From: CAYMDJ01 sp964537525
GTDB taxonomy: Archaea > Aenigmatarchaeota > Aenigmatarchaeia > QMZP01
Reading direction: 5' to 3'
Assembly (NCBI GenBank): GCA_964537525.1
Contig: CAZIAB010000023.1
Coordinates: 1 to 13,192, forward strand
Length of the DNA: 13,192 bases
Under the pieces are notes generated by a model. The model was not told the DNA's origin, did not search any database, and was given only the letters and a program-made list of their open reading frames with translations. The translations under genes were made by a program, and so were the position numbers. Positions 1-5,655 of the stretch are shown piece after piece (the first letter of the stretch is position 1; every line of letters starts with the position of its first letter).

Positions 1-323
1 TCAGGATTGACATACTGGATGACCTGGTAAGGATAAACGAGATTGCGATGTGCGCTGAAAAGACAGGCATCATCCTGCTCGGGACAGGGGTCATCAAGCA
101 CCATATATGCAATGCCAACCTCTTCAGGGACGGCGCGGATTACGCGATATACATAAACACCGCGCAGGAGTTCGACGGCTCTGATTCTGGCGCGAGACCC
201 GATGAGGCAGTTTCATGGGGAAAGATAAAAGGCGATGCAAGGAGCGTCAAGGTTTACGGGGACGCCAGCATCATCTTCCCCCTCCTCGTCGCCGGCGCCT
301 TCAGGAAACCAACCACTGGCTGA
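1..323 (+). CDS. dys: deoxyhypusine synthase, C-terminal part (5' end outside window)
   Basis: This is the C-terminal third of deoxyhypusine synthase. The enzyme uses NAD and spermidine to transfer an aminobutyl group to one lysine of aIF5A, the first step of hypusine formation. The reading frame is open from base 3 to the TGA at 321-323. It contains the family signature FDGSDSGARPDEAVSWGKIK, including the lysine of SWGK that forms the covalent enzyme-substrate intermediate in characterised homologues. This is followed by the conserved KVYGDASIIFPLL segment. The only part missing is what lies left of the window; the C-terminus looks complete. The next gene, 42 bases downstream on the same strand, encodes its substrate aIF5A but has its own TATA-like box, so it is probably transcribed separately as well. 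Family assignment is very secure. Confidence 0.95.
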   Translation, partial: RIDILDDLVRINEIAMCAEKTGIILLGTGVIKHHICNANLFRDGADYAIYINTAQEFDGSDSGARPDEAVSWGKIKGDARSVKVYGDASIIFPLLVAGAFRKPTTG

Positions 324-336
324 TTATCTGTTAACC

Positions 337-344
337 TTTAAATT
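337..344 (+). promoter_or_regulatory. TATA box of aIF5A gene
   Basis: The run TTTAAATT is centred about 25 bases before the aIF5A ATG at 366. This is the spacing between an archaeal TATA box and its start site, so the transcript is probably leaderless or nearly so. No Shine-Dalgarno sequence is visible before the ATG, which fits. Confidence 0.6.
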
Positions 345-365
345 TCAGCGCGGCTTATTATTATC

Positions 366-755
366 ATGGCGACAACCGTCGGTACGCTGAAGGAGTGCAA
401 GCCTGGTTCTTATTTAATGATTGACGGCGAGCCATGCAGGGTAACTAACTTCACCAAATCCAAGCCAGGGAAGCACGGTGCCGCGAAGGTCAGGCTGGAG
501 GGTGTCGGCCTCTTTGACAACAAGAAGAGGGTCGTAATGAAGCCGGCTGACTCTAACGTTGAGATACCGGTGATAGAGAAGAAGAAGGCACAGGTCCTCT
601 CTGTTTCGGGTGACATAGCCCAGCTCATGGACCTCGAGTCATACGAGACGTTTGATGCATCCATCCCTGACGAACTGAAGGGCATACTGGATTCCGGCGT
701 GGAGGTCCTTTACTGGCAGTTCGAGAACAAGCTCCAGATAAGGGAAATCAGGTAG
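366..755 (+). CDS. eif5a: translation initiation factor aIF5A (hypusine-containing)
   Basis: 129 residues, the normal length for archaeal IF5A, a ribosome-binding factor that helps difficult peptide bonds form. It has the N-terminal SH3-like barrel with the exposed loop SKPGKHGAAK (residues 32-41). Lys36 in GKHG is the residue expected to become hypusine. A C-terminal OB-fold domain follows from about residue 70. The first ATG is chosen because MATTVGTLKECKPGSYL aligns with the usual N-terminus and because a TATA-like box lies 25 bases upstream. The modifying enzyme deoxyhypusine synthase is immediately upstream on the same strand. The gene ends in T-tracts, consistent with factor-independent archaeal termination. 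Confidence 0.97.
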   Translation: MATTVGTLKECKPGSYLMIDGEPCRVTNFTKSKPGKHGAAKVRLEGVGLFDNKKRVVMKPADSNVEIPVIEKKKAQVLSVSGDIAQLMDLESYETFDASIPDELKGILDSGVEVLYWQFENKLQIREIR

Positions 756-775
756 TTTTTTTGGCTTAAGTTTTT
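756..775 (+). terminator. T-tract terminator after aIF5A
   Basis: Seven T residues (756-762) start directly after the aIF5A stop codon, and five more follow at 771-775. Oligo-T runs without an obligatory hairpin are the usual archaeal termination signal. Confidence 0.5.
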
Positions 776-819
776 GTCATAAATTAGGATTCGTTATAGT
801 TACATGCCAGATTTAGTTA

Positions 820-879
820 GCCGCATTTACCCTATTGGATTAATGCGGCCTTCTGGTGGTTACCGGCGAATTAGGTAAC
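820..879. repeat. two tandem intergenic hairpins
   Basis: GCCGCATT (820-827) pairs perfectly with AATGCGGC (842-849) across a 14-base loop. GTTACC (859-864) pairs perfectly with GGTAAC (874-879) across a 9-base loop. The pair lies between the convergent aIF5A and thiolase genes. On the minus strand the second hairpin is close to a run of five T residues (bases 883-887), so it could help end the minus-strand operon. No known RNA family motif is recognised. The rest of 776-889 holds no convincing gene. Confidence 0.4.
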
Positions 880-889
880 AGTAAAAAGG

Positions 890-1828
890 TTATCTCCACA
901 ACTCGCACGCTTTGCAGACCTTTCTCGACCCCGGCTCAGAACACTTCCCGCACAGGACGAGCTCTCCCTCTCCCCTTTTCGATACCTCCCTCACGCAGGG
1001 GTTTATCTTGTCAAAGGTGTAAAGCATGGTATACTTTATCCCCGGATACTTGTCTTCCATACTGTTGATGAAGTCCCTTGCATCGAACCTCACACCCCCT
1101 GCATAGGGGCACTCGTCCCATTTGATGTCATATCCCTTAAGCAGTACGTAAAGCGCGATTTCCTTCTCAGGAACCTCCCTCAGGGGCTTTATCCTAGGGA
1201 CGAACCTCTCACCGAGCCTCTTCCTCCTTGACCAGTCTGTCACGGGCCCCATCCTAGACGCCCTCGGAAGGTCCCCTCTCATGTAATTCAGAAGGACTGA
1301 CTGGACCTCATCGTCAAGGTTGTGCCCCACAGCGAGCTTCGTTGCCCCGAGTTCCCTTGCCTTCCTGTTGAGAATCCATCTCCTTCCGACACCGCAGTAC
1401 GTGCACGGCTCCCTTATCTGGTCGGAGGGTTTGATTCCCTTTACCTTCCTGTCAAGAGTCTTCCCCAACTCATCCCTGAATGAAAACACATGATGCTTTA
1501 TGCCAAGCTCCCTGCAAGCCTGCCTCGCCCTCTTGAGGGTTTCTGGCCTGTATCCCCTGATTCCCTCGTCAATTGTAATGGCAAACATCTCAGAATCCTT
1601 CCATCTGCTCACCACCCCGTGGAGTATGTGCAGGAGCGCTGTTGAGTCCTTACCCCCTGACACGGCAACTGCTATCCTGTCGCCGTGCCCGAGCATCTTA
1701 CCATACCTTATGGTCTTCCTTACCTTCTTGTCAACAGAGCGCACGAAGCATCCCGGGCACAGATGCCTCCCCTCATATCTCCTGAAGAAGACGGCTTTCT
1801 TTCCACACTTGCACCTCATAATAATCAC
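890..1828 (-). CDS. tRNA 2-thiolation enzyme, Ncs6/TtuA (TtcA-like) family
   Basis: A PP-loop ATP pyrophosphatase that activates a tRNA base by adenylation and replaces oxygen with sulfur (2-thiouridine at position 34, or 2-thio-ribothymidine at 54 in TtuA). It has an N-terminal zinc finger (Cys6, Cys8, Cys24, Cys27) and the PP-loop SGGKDS (57-62). A central CTYC (Cys142, Cys145), together with Cys240 in DECPYA, matches the three cysteines that hold the 4Fe-4S cluster in TtuA. A second zinc finger lies at the C-terminus (Cys293, 296, 305, 308). The GTG at 1828 is used because GGGA lies 5 bases upstream; an ATG at 1819 (MRCKCGKK) is an equally plausible start. It is the last gene of a compact operon whose first gene encodes a ubiquitin-like GG-ended protein, the likely sulfur carrier. 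Which tRNA position it modifies is not decidable here. Confidence 0.9.
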   Translation of the reverse strand: MIIMRCKCGKKAVFFRRYEGRHLCPGCFVRSVDKKVRKTIRYGKMLGHGDRIAVAVSGGKDSTALLHILHGVVSRWKDSEMFAITIDEGIRGYRPETLKRARQACRELGIKHHVFSFRDELGKTLDRKVKGIKPSDQIREPCTYCGVGRRWILNRKARELGATKLAVGHNLDDEVQSVLLNYMRGDLPRASRMGPVTDWSRRKRLGERFVPRIKPLREVPEKEIALYVLLKGYDIKWDECPYAGGVRFDARDFINSMEDKYPGIKYTMLYTFDKINPCVREVSKRGEGELVLCGKCSEPGSRKVCKACELWR

Positions 1829-1829
1829 A

Positions 1830-2504
1830 TCATTCCCTGGAAACCCTCTTTATCGCTTCCGGAAGCTCATGGAACGTCCTTATAACGGCATCCGGCTCCG
1901 GCGGGCCATAATCAGGCTCTTCCTCTCTCCTTATCTGTATCACGGGAATTCCCGCCCTCCTTGCAGCAATGACGTCCTGGTCAGAATCACCTACCATGAC
2001 CGAGTCTTCCCTTGTTGCTTCCATCCTTTTCATCAGTAGCTCCACTCCGAGGGCATCCGGCTTTGAAAGTTCGCTTATGTAATTACCGCAGACCATTGCC
2101 TTGAAGAAATCCAACCTGAACATCCTGACATAACTCTCTGCCATGACCTCTGGCTGGTCCGTCATTATCCCGAAAACAAAGCCGTTCCCGGCCATCTCCC
2201 TGAGTACGCTGACGTCATCATAGAGCTTTATAGTCTTGCCATACCTCTTCTCCCTTTCCCTGCAGTCCTCTTTCGTTACATCTTTCCAGAATCTCACGGG
2301 GTCGAGGCCAACCATCCTGAGATTTTTTTCACTATTGGAATAACCCGATGCGAGTAAACCGTTGTAAATCTTCCACAGGTCCCACTTCCCGATATCGACC
2401 CCCATCTTCATCGCGACCCTCTTGATGATGTCATTGAATACCATCACATAATCTCCCAGGGTCGTTATGGTCCCGTCTATGTCAATCAGTATCTTGTTCC
2501 TCAT
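1830..2504 (-). CDS. HAD-superfamily hydrolase (phosphatase)
   Basis: 224 residues with the haloacid dehalogenase motifs in order. The nucleophile motif is DIDGT (8-12, Asp8 and Asp10), motif II is the Thr in IMTDQ (Thr115), motif III is SKPD (147-150), and the metal-binding motif IV is GDSDQD (172-177). The helical insert between motifs I and II marks a class I cap, as in phosphoglycolate phosphatase-like enzymes. The natural substrate cannot be read from the sequence. It lies between the SAMP-like gene (TAG stop directly abutting this ATG) and the thiolase gene, which starts just after its TGA. It is therefore co-transcribed with tRNA thiolation genes; a direct role in that pathway is only a guess. 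Confidence 0.85.
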   Translation of the reverse strand: MRNKILIDIDGTITTLGDYVMVFNDIIKRVAMKMGVDIGKWDLWKIYNGLLASGYSNSEKNLRMVGLDPVRFWKDVTKEDCREREKRYGKTIKLYDDVSVLREMAGNGFVFGIMTDQPEVMAESYVRMFRLDFFKAMVCGNYISELSKPDALGVELLMKRMEATREDSVMVGDSDQDVIAARRAGIPVIQIRREEEPDYGPPEPDAVIRTFHELPEAIKRVSRE

Positions 2505-2708
2505 CTAACCGCCTGAAACTATCTTCATTGCCTCGAGCCTGTCCCTGTCCTTCACCACGGAGTCGTCCGGGACAATCTCACCTTTCCTCCTGACAAGGAC
2601 AATATCGGGGTTCACGCCCGCCAGGCGGAGTACGTCCATCACGCTCTTCTTTCCGCTGAAAGACACATTCTTTGCCTTTCCCTCAAAAACAACCCTTGCC
2701 CCGGCCAT
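2505..2708 (-). CDS. ubiquitin-like small modifier / sulfur carrier (SAMP, MoaD/ThiS/Urm1 fold)
   Basis: A 67-residue protein of beta-grasp length and pattern. An early beta-hairpin (VVFEGKAKNVSF) is followed by a helix (SVMDVLRLAG), then VLVRRKGEIVPDD and a DRLEAMKIVSGG end. The terminal Gly-Gly is the group that an E1-like enzyme adenylates to form a thiocarboxylate in MoaD, ThiS, Urm1 and archaeal SAMPs. Being first in an operon that ends with an Ncs6/TtuA thiolase argues for the sulfur-carrier role (TtuB/Urm1-like) over molybdopterin or thiamine synthesis. Use as a protein modifier is also possible. The start at 2708 sits about 23 bases from a TATA-like box, so the message is probably leaderless. 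Confidence 0.85.
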   Translation of the reverse strand: MAGARVVFEGKAKNVSFSGKKSVMDVLRLAGVNPDIVLVRRKGEIVPDDSVVKDRDRLEAMKIVSGG

Positions 2709-2725
2709 GTTGTTTATTAGTCCAA

Positions 2726-2736
2726 TATATTTAAAT
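2726..2736. promoter_or_regulatory. shared TATA box between SAMP operon (-) and tRNA-Ser (+)
   Basis: The A/T-only run ATATATTTAAA (2726-2736) is nearly symmetrical. Its centre is about 23 bases from the SAMP ATG on the minus strand and about 28 bases from the first base of the tRNA gene on the plus strand. It is the only good TATA candidate in the 51-base divergent gap, so it may serve both directions. Confidence 0.5.
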
Positions 2737-2779
2737 CAAGCTTTCCGTCTATTAATGGTGCCAGGGTGGCGGAACGGCT

Positions 2780-2843
2780 AGTTCGTGACCATCAGCCCTT
2801 CGGGCTGCAAGTACTCGTTGGCTAACAGGTCACTTGCCCGTAA
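2780..2843 (+). other. tRNA-Ser intron 1 (D-loop, 64 nt)
   Basis: The intron lies in the D-loop, just after the GG pair. It fits a bulge-helix-bulge splice motif. The 4-bp central helix is ACGG (2774-2777) with CCGT (2838-2841); the 3-nt bulges are CTA and AAA, cut after their second base. Inside the intron GTGACC (2785-2790) pairs with GGTCAC (2828-2833). Removal restores a D-loop of ten bases closed by GCG/CGC. Position and ends are inferred from pairing only. Confidence 0.7.
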
Positions 2844-2860
2844 AACGCGCCAGTCTCGAA

Positions 2861-2902
2861 GCCCGGTTGTTATGATCCCCGCTGGGGAGATGAAAACGAG
2901 AC
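2861..2902 (+). other. tRNA-Ser intron 2 (anticodon loop 37/38, 42 nt)
   Basis: This is the canonical archaeal position after nucleotide 37. The central helix is CTCG (2855-2858, loop bases 32-35) with CGAG (2897-2900). The bulges are AAG (2859-2861) and ACA (2901-2903), flanked by the anticodon stem CCAGT/ACTGG. The intron holds a hairpin TCCCC-GCT-GGGGA. The helix expected on the intron side of the 5' bulge is weak, so the motif is relaxed there. Confidence 0.8.
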
Positions 2903-2917
2903 AACTGGTGTCCGATA

Positions 2918-2989
2918 AGCAGGCTGCATACGCTGTGAAGGGATTGCTTTGGAAACAAAGCAGCCCGTTAGCAATGTCTGCAATCGGTC
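2918..2989 (+). other. tRNA-Ser intron 3 (variable arm, about 72 nt)
   Basis: It separates the two halves of the variable-arm stem, GTCC (2910-2913) and GGAC (2993-2996). CCGA (2912-2915) pairs with TCGG (2984-2987) as the likely central helix. Within the intron GCAG/CTGC, GGCTGC/GCAGCC and a GAAA-capped hairpin GCTTTG/CAAAGC can form. The alternative register CGAT/ATCG would give 2919-2988 instead, so the ends are uncertain. Confidence 0.6.
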
Positions 2990-3030
2990 GAAGGACGTGC
3001 AGGTTCGATTCCTGTCCCTGGCGCTACACC

Positions 3031-3036
3031 TTTTTT
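3031..3036 (+). terminator. T6 terminator of tRNA-Ser
   Basis: Six T residues start eight bases after the last base of the tRNA. This is a typical archaeal tRNA terminator and independent support for the 3' end. Confidence 0.6.
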
Positions 3037-3102
3037 ACAGGAGGACACGTCCTTCCGCCAAAAAAGTGTACGAAAAAACCTAAAAGATACGGAGGGGGCA
3101 AG

Positions 3103-3109
3103 CTTATAT
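3103..3109 (+). promoter_or_regulatory. TATA box of TraB-family gene
   Basis: CTTATAT is centred about 26 bases before the ATG at 3132. This predicts a leaderless transcript; no ribosome binding site is seen. Confidence 0.5.
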
Positions 3110-3131
3110 CAATTTAATACAACCACTTCTT

Positions 3132-3854
3132 ATGGAAAAGCTGCCTGACAGGGACGGTAAACCCGGAAGCATAGTCATTGTTGGAACCTCGCACATCGCA
3201 GGGGAGAGCGTGAGGACGGTCAGGGAAGTCATGGAAAGGGAAAGACCCGACTGCGTGGCGGTTGAGCTTGACCTCCGCAGGCTCCATGGAATGAGAGCAG
3301 GCAAGGGCTCCATGCGGGACGCGTTCGCCATCCTGGGCCCGGCAAACTTCATGCTCTTCGTCATGATGAAATGGGTCCAGGGCATGCTAAGCAAGAGGAC
3401 GGGAATCCTCCCCGGAGAGGAGATGCTAAGGGCGGTTGATGCCGCAGAGGAGAGGGGGATTCAGGTCGCCCTGGTGGACAGGGACATTGCAATAACGTTT
3501 GAAAGGCTGCGGAGCGTTACCTCCGCAGAGAAGTTCAGCCTGATAATCTTCCTCATGAGTGGGCTGGTTTTCGGTCCAATCCTGGCTCTCTTCGGCAAGG
3601 GGAGGAGGATAGACCTGAACAAGGTCCCTGAAAAGGAGCTTGTGAGAGAAGCGACAGAAGAGATAAGGAACAGGTTCCCTGGAATATACAGGATTCTGAT
3701 AGCAGAGAGGGACAGGTACATCGCGTCAAGGCTCATCGTGATATCAAAATCCTACAAAAAGACCCTAGCCTTCATCGGCGCAGGGCACAGCGAGGCTGTT
3801 GAAAGAATCATCCGAGAATCTCAAAGACCTTCGCGAGGTCAACATCGGTATTGA
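3132..3854 (+). CDS. TraB/PrgY-family protein (TraB domain, putative membrane-associated)
   Basis: 240 residues with the conserved TraB/PrgY/GumN signatures in order. These are GTSH (18-21), VAVELDLRR (42-50), DRDI (116-119), ERDRYIAS (192-199) and GAGH (216-219). The conserved His, Glu and Arg resemble the EreA/ChaN-type fold, and metal-dependent peptidase activity has been proposed for the family but is not certain. A hydrophobic stretch (about 135-155) can cross or dip into a membrane. Many archaeal TraB proteins carry several C-terminal membrane helices; this one stops soon after GAGH, so it is a short version. Its last 47 bases overlap the convergent DUF116 gene. The start follows a TATA-like box by about 26 bases. 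Confidence 0.85.
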   Translation: MEKLPDRDGKPGSIVIVGTSHIAGESVRTVREVMERERPDCVAVELDLRRLHGMRAGKGSMRDAFAILGPANFMLFVMMKWVQGMLSKRTGILPGEEMLRAVDAAEERGIQVALVDRDIAITFERLRSVTSAEKFSLIIFLMSGLVFGPILALFGKGRRIDLNKVPEKELVREATEEIRNRFPGIYRILIAERDRYIASRLIVISKSYKKTLAFIGAGHSEAVERIIRESQRPSRGQHRY

Positions 3855-4335
3855 TGCAGCCGTCCCTGCTGAGCTCTATCCCGCATCCCGGAACCTTTAT
3901 CTCATCAAATGCCATGGTTATCTCCTTTATGCAGGCGATGCCTATCACTGCCTTCGGTTTGTGCTTCTTTATAATCTTGATGACCATCGAGCCCCCGGGA
4001 CATATGAAGACCCTGTGACCCTTCTCCTCTGCCTTCTTCTTTATCTGGTAGACCTTGCATTTATTATGGCCTGAACACTTCATACACTTCCATCCCTCAT
4101 CTTCCAGGATTGCCTTGCAGGTCTTTGAATTCCTGAGGCACTGCGGAAGGAAGATGAACACATGCTCCTTCTTCATTTTTGAAATGGCATCCTTTCCCAT
4201 GGAGTTCTTGAGCTCCAGATATAGATGGTCTATGTTATCAGGGGAAATCCCCAGGAAGTTCAGCGTGTTCTTGAGGGCCCTCTTGGTGCTGAAATCCATT
4301 CCCGCATTTATTATCTTCTGCGCAAGCTTCTTCAT
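3808..4335 (-). CDS. DUF116 family cysteine-rich protein
   Basis: 175 residues of a conserved archaeal/bacterial family of unknown function. The core is FLPQCLRNSKTC (Cys66, Cys73), KCMKCSGHNKC (Cys84, 87, 93), ICPGGS (Cys112) and GIAC (Cys135), with further Cys151 and Cys160. So many fixed cysteines suggest a metal site, possibly iron-sulfur or zinc; this is inference. The N-terminal 50 residues are helical and variable. It is the last gene of the minus-strand operon: its ATG overlaps the HtpX stop as ATGA, with GGTGA 6-10 bases upstream. Its 3' end overlaps the convergent TraB-family gene. Confidence 0.85.
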   Translation of the reverse strand: MKKLAQKIINAGMDFSTKRALKNTLNFLGISPDNIDHLYLELKNSMGKDAISKMKKEHVFIFLPQCLRNSKTCKAILEDEGWKCMKCSGHNKCKVYQIKKKAEEKGHRVFICPGGSMVIKIIKKHKPKAVIGIACIKEITMAFDEIKVPGCGIELSRDGCINTDVDLAKVFEILG

Positions 4336-5171
4336 ATCCTTTCACCAACGTCCAAATCAATCAGCCTCTTTATCCTCTCCTCTGTATCCGGATGCGTCGA
4401 GAAGAGCCTGTTGAACCAGTCGGGCTTCAGGGGGTTGACTATCCACAGGTGCGAGGTTGCCGACCCCCCCTTTATTGTAATTGGCCTTTCCCTCGAGAGC
4501 TGGTCAATCTTCTTCAGTGCAGAGGCCAGAGCCCTGGGCTTCCTGCTTATGTGCGCACCCACGTAATCGGCGCCGAATTCCCTGTTCCTCGATATTGCCA
4601 GCTTCAGGAGTATTGCCGCTATGGGGGCGAAAATCACGACAAGGATGACCGAGAGGATGTTGCCCCTGCCCCCTGAATCGTCATATACGAAGAGCGACCA
4701 GTAACCTATCTGCGCGAGGTAGGATACCGCCCCCGCTATGGTCGCTGCCATCATCTGGACCAGGGTGTCCCTGTTCTTTATGTGAGCCATCTCGTGCGCC
4801 ATCACGGCCTCTATCTCGTCATCATCGAGGCTCATCATGCCTCCGGTGAGGCATATCGAGGCGTTCTCCGGATTCCTTCCGGTCGCGAATGCGTTGGGGA
4901 CCATGCTAGAGGTCTTTACCATGTAAATCTTCGGTGTTGGAATCCCTGCCGCTTTCGCAAGCTTCTCTGCCATCCTTGCCAGCTTGTAGTCCTTGGTTGG
5001 CTCCGCTTTGTAAATCCTGAGAACGATCCGGTCAGAATACCAGTAAGCCCAGAGGTTTATCCCTGCCGCAAGAACCAGGCCTATGAGCCCTCCCCATATC
5101 CCTCCGATAAGCCACCCCGCGCCGACGAGTATCATTACCATGGAGAGGAAAAGGAGCATCGTATTGAACAT
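4332..5171 (-). CDS. htpX: HtpX-like membrane zinc metalloprotease (M48B)
   Basis: An integral membrane protease that degrades misfolded or surplus membrane proteins. There are two N-terminal membrane helices (about 4-22 and 24-45). The zinc site HEMAH (126-130) has catalytic Glu127, and the third ligand is probably Glu198 in NREFGAD. Two further hydrophobic segments lie at about 138-162 and 171-193. The typical C-terminal FSTHPDTEERI segment is present. At 279 residues it is normal for HtpX. GGAGGGAT, lying in the last codons and stop of the upstream AK6 gene, serves as its ribosome binding site. It is followed by DUF116 with a 4-base overlap. Nothing essential is missing. Confidence 0.94.
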   Translation of the reverse strand: MFNTMLLFLSMVMILVGAGWLIGGIWGGLIGLVLAAGINLWAYWYSDRIVLRIYKAEPTKDYKLARMAEKLAKAAGIPTPKIYMVKTSSMVPNAFATGRNPENASICLTGGMMSLDDDEIEAVMAHEMAHIKNRDTLVQMMAATIAGAVSYLAQIGYWSLFVYDDSGGRGNILSVILVVIFAPIAAILLKLAISRNREFGADYVGAHISRKPRALASALKKIDQLSRERPITIKGGSATSHLWIVNPLKPDWFNRLFSTHPDTEERIKRLIDLDVGERI

Positions 5172-5178
5172 GGCTATA

Positions 5179-5655
5179 TTATCCCTCCAAGGCTTTTATT
5201 CTTTTCACAATCTCCGCTGCAACGGATTCCGGCCCCTTCCCCGTGGTGTCAATCTCTATCACCCTCTGCCCCGCCTCAATCGATTCCTGGAGGCATATCC
5301 CCATTATCTCTGCCTCGACGTTCTCCTCTGTCTTCTCCTCCTTCCAGCCCTTCATCTTTCCTCTCTTCCTGAGTTCCCCTGGGTTGGCCCTGAGGACAAA
5401 GACCAAGTCAGAGGGTATCTCATGCGCGTAATGGGATTCAATGATGAGGTTCTTCTCATCAATTCCCGAAAGCTCTCGCTTTATCCCCTCTATGTCAACT
5501 ATCTTGCAATCCCTACGCTCGTCGGTCCCGCAGTATAGGTTCCTCTCCTCTGCGAGCTCGTTGAGCTTCACGAGCCTCCACCCGAGCATTGAGGAAACCC
5601 TTTCCGAGACGGCTGTCTTCCCTGACGCAGGGGTTCCTGTTATTGCGACTATCAT
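5179..5655 (-). CDS. adenylate kinase AK6/Fap7 family
   Basis: 158 residues with P-loop GTPASGKT (7-14), the ESHYAH signature (73-78) followed by PSDLVFVLR, and the LID segment GWKEEKTEEN. These are marks of the AK6/Fap7/hCINAP family. Members bind ATP and AMP, and in eukaryotes and archaea act late in small ribosomal subunit assembly with uS11 (Rps14). A nucleotide-metabolism role alone is less likely because a full-length adenylate kinase is encoded at 9231. The ATG overlaps the TGA of the transglutaminase gene (ATGA). HtpX starts seven bases after its stop. Confidence 0.92.
   Translation of the reverse strand: MIVAITGTPASGKTAVSERVSSMLGWRLVKLNELAEERNLYCGTDERRDCKIVDIEGIKRELSGIDEKNLIIESHYAHEIPSDLVFVLRANPGELRKRGKMKGWKEEKTEENVEAEIMGICLQESIEAGQRVIEIDTTGKGPESVAAEIVKRIKALEG

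Larger units (their letters stand above)
2760..3023 (+). tRNA. tRNA-Ser(CGA) interrupted by three introns
   Basis: The ends form a perfect acceptor stem (GCCAGGG 2760-2766 with CCCTGGC 3016-3022, G discriminator at 3023), followed closely by T6. A T-arm is present at 2999-3015 (GCAGG, loop TTCGATT, CCTGT). No anticodon arm can be formed from contiguous sequence. It appears if exons 2760-2779, 2844-2860, 2903-2917 and 2990-3023 are joined. The D-stem is then GCG/CGC with a GG-containing loop, the anticodon stem is CCAGT/ACTGG, and the loop CTCGAAA carries anticodon CGA after U33. The variable arm is GTCC/GGAC. The spliced length is 86 nt, normal for class II serine tRNA, and G73 and the long variable arm are serine features. 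CCA is not encoded. Identity and the first two introns are well supported; the third intron's exact ends are uncertain by about two bases. Confidence 0.85.

Noticed and set aside
2786..2832. Anticodon arm TGACC/GGTCA with a CAG (leucine) anticodon.
   Set aside because: It would leave the D-stem unpaired and an implausible variable region; the same pairing is better explained as the internal helix of intron 1.
2785..2989. The tRNA-Ser insert as one group I self-splicing intron (GAAA-capped hairpin, long structured insert, class II tRNA host).
   Set aside because: No contiguous 5' exon contains an anticodon stem matching the 3' exon, and the conserved P7/S-type core sequence is not found. The three-intron model restores every tRNA stem and a normal length.
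4782..5538. Long plus-strand open frames opposite htpX and AK6.
   Set aside because: They have shadow composition (proline- and serine-rich), no motifs, and lie antisense to securely identified genes.
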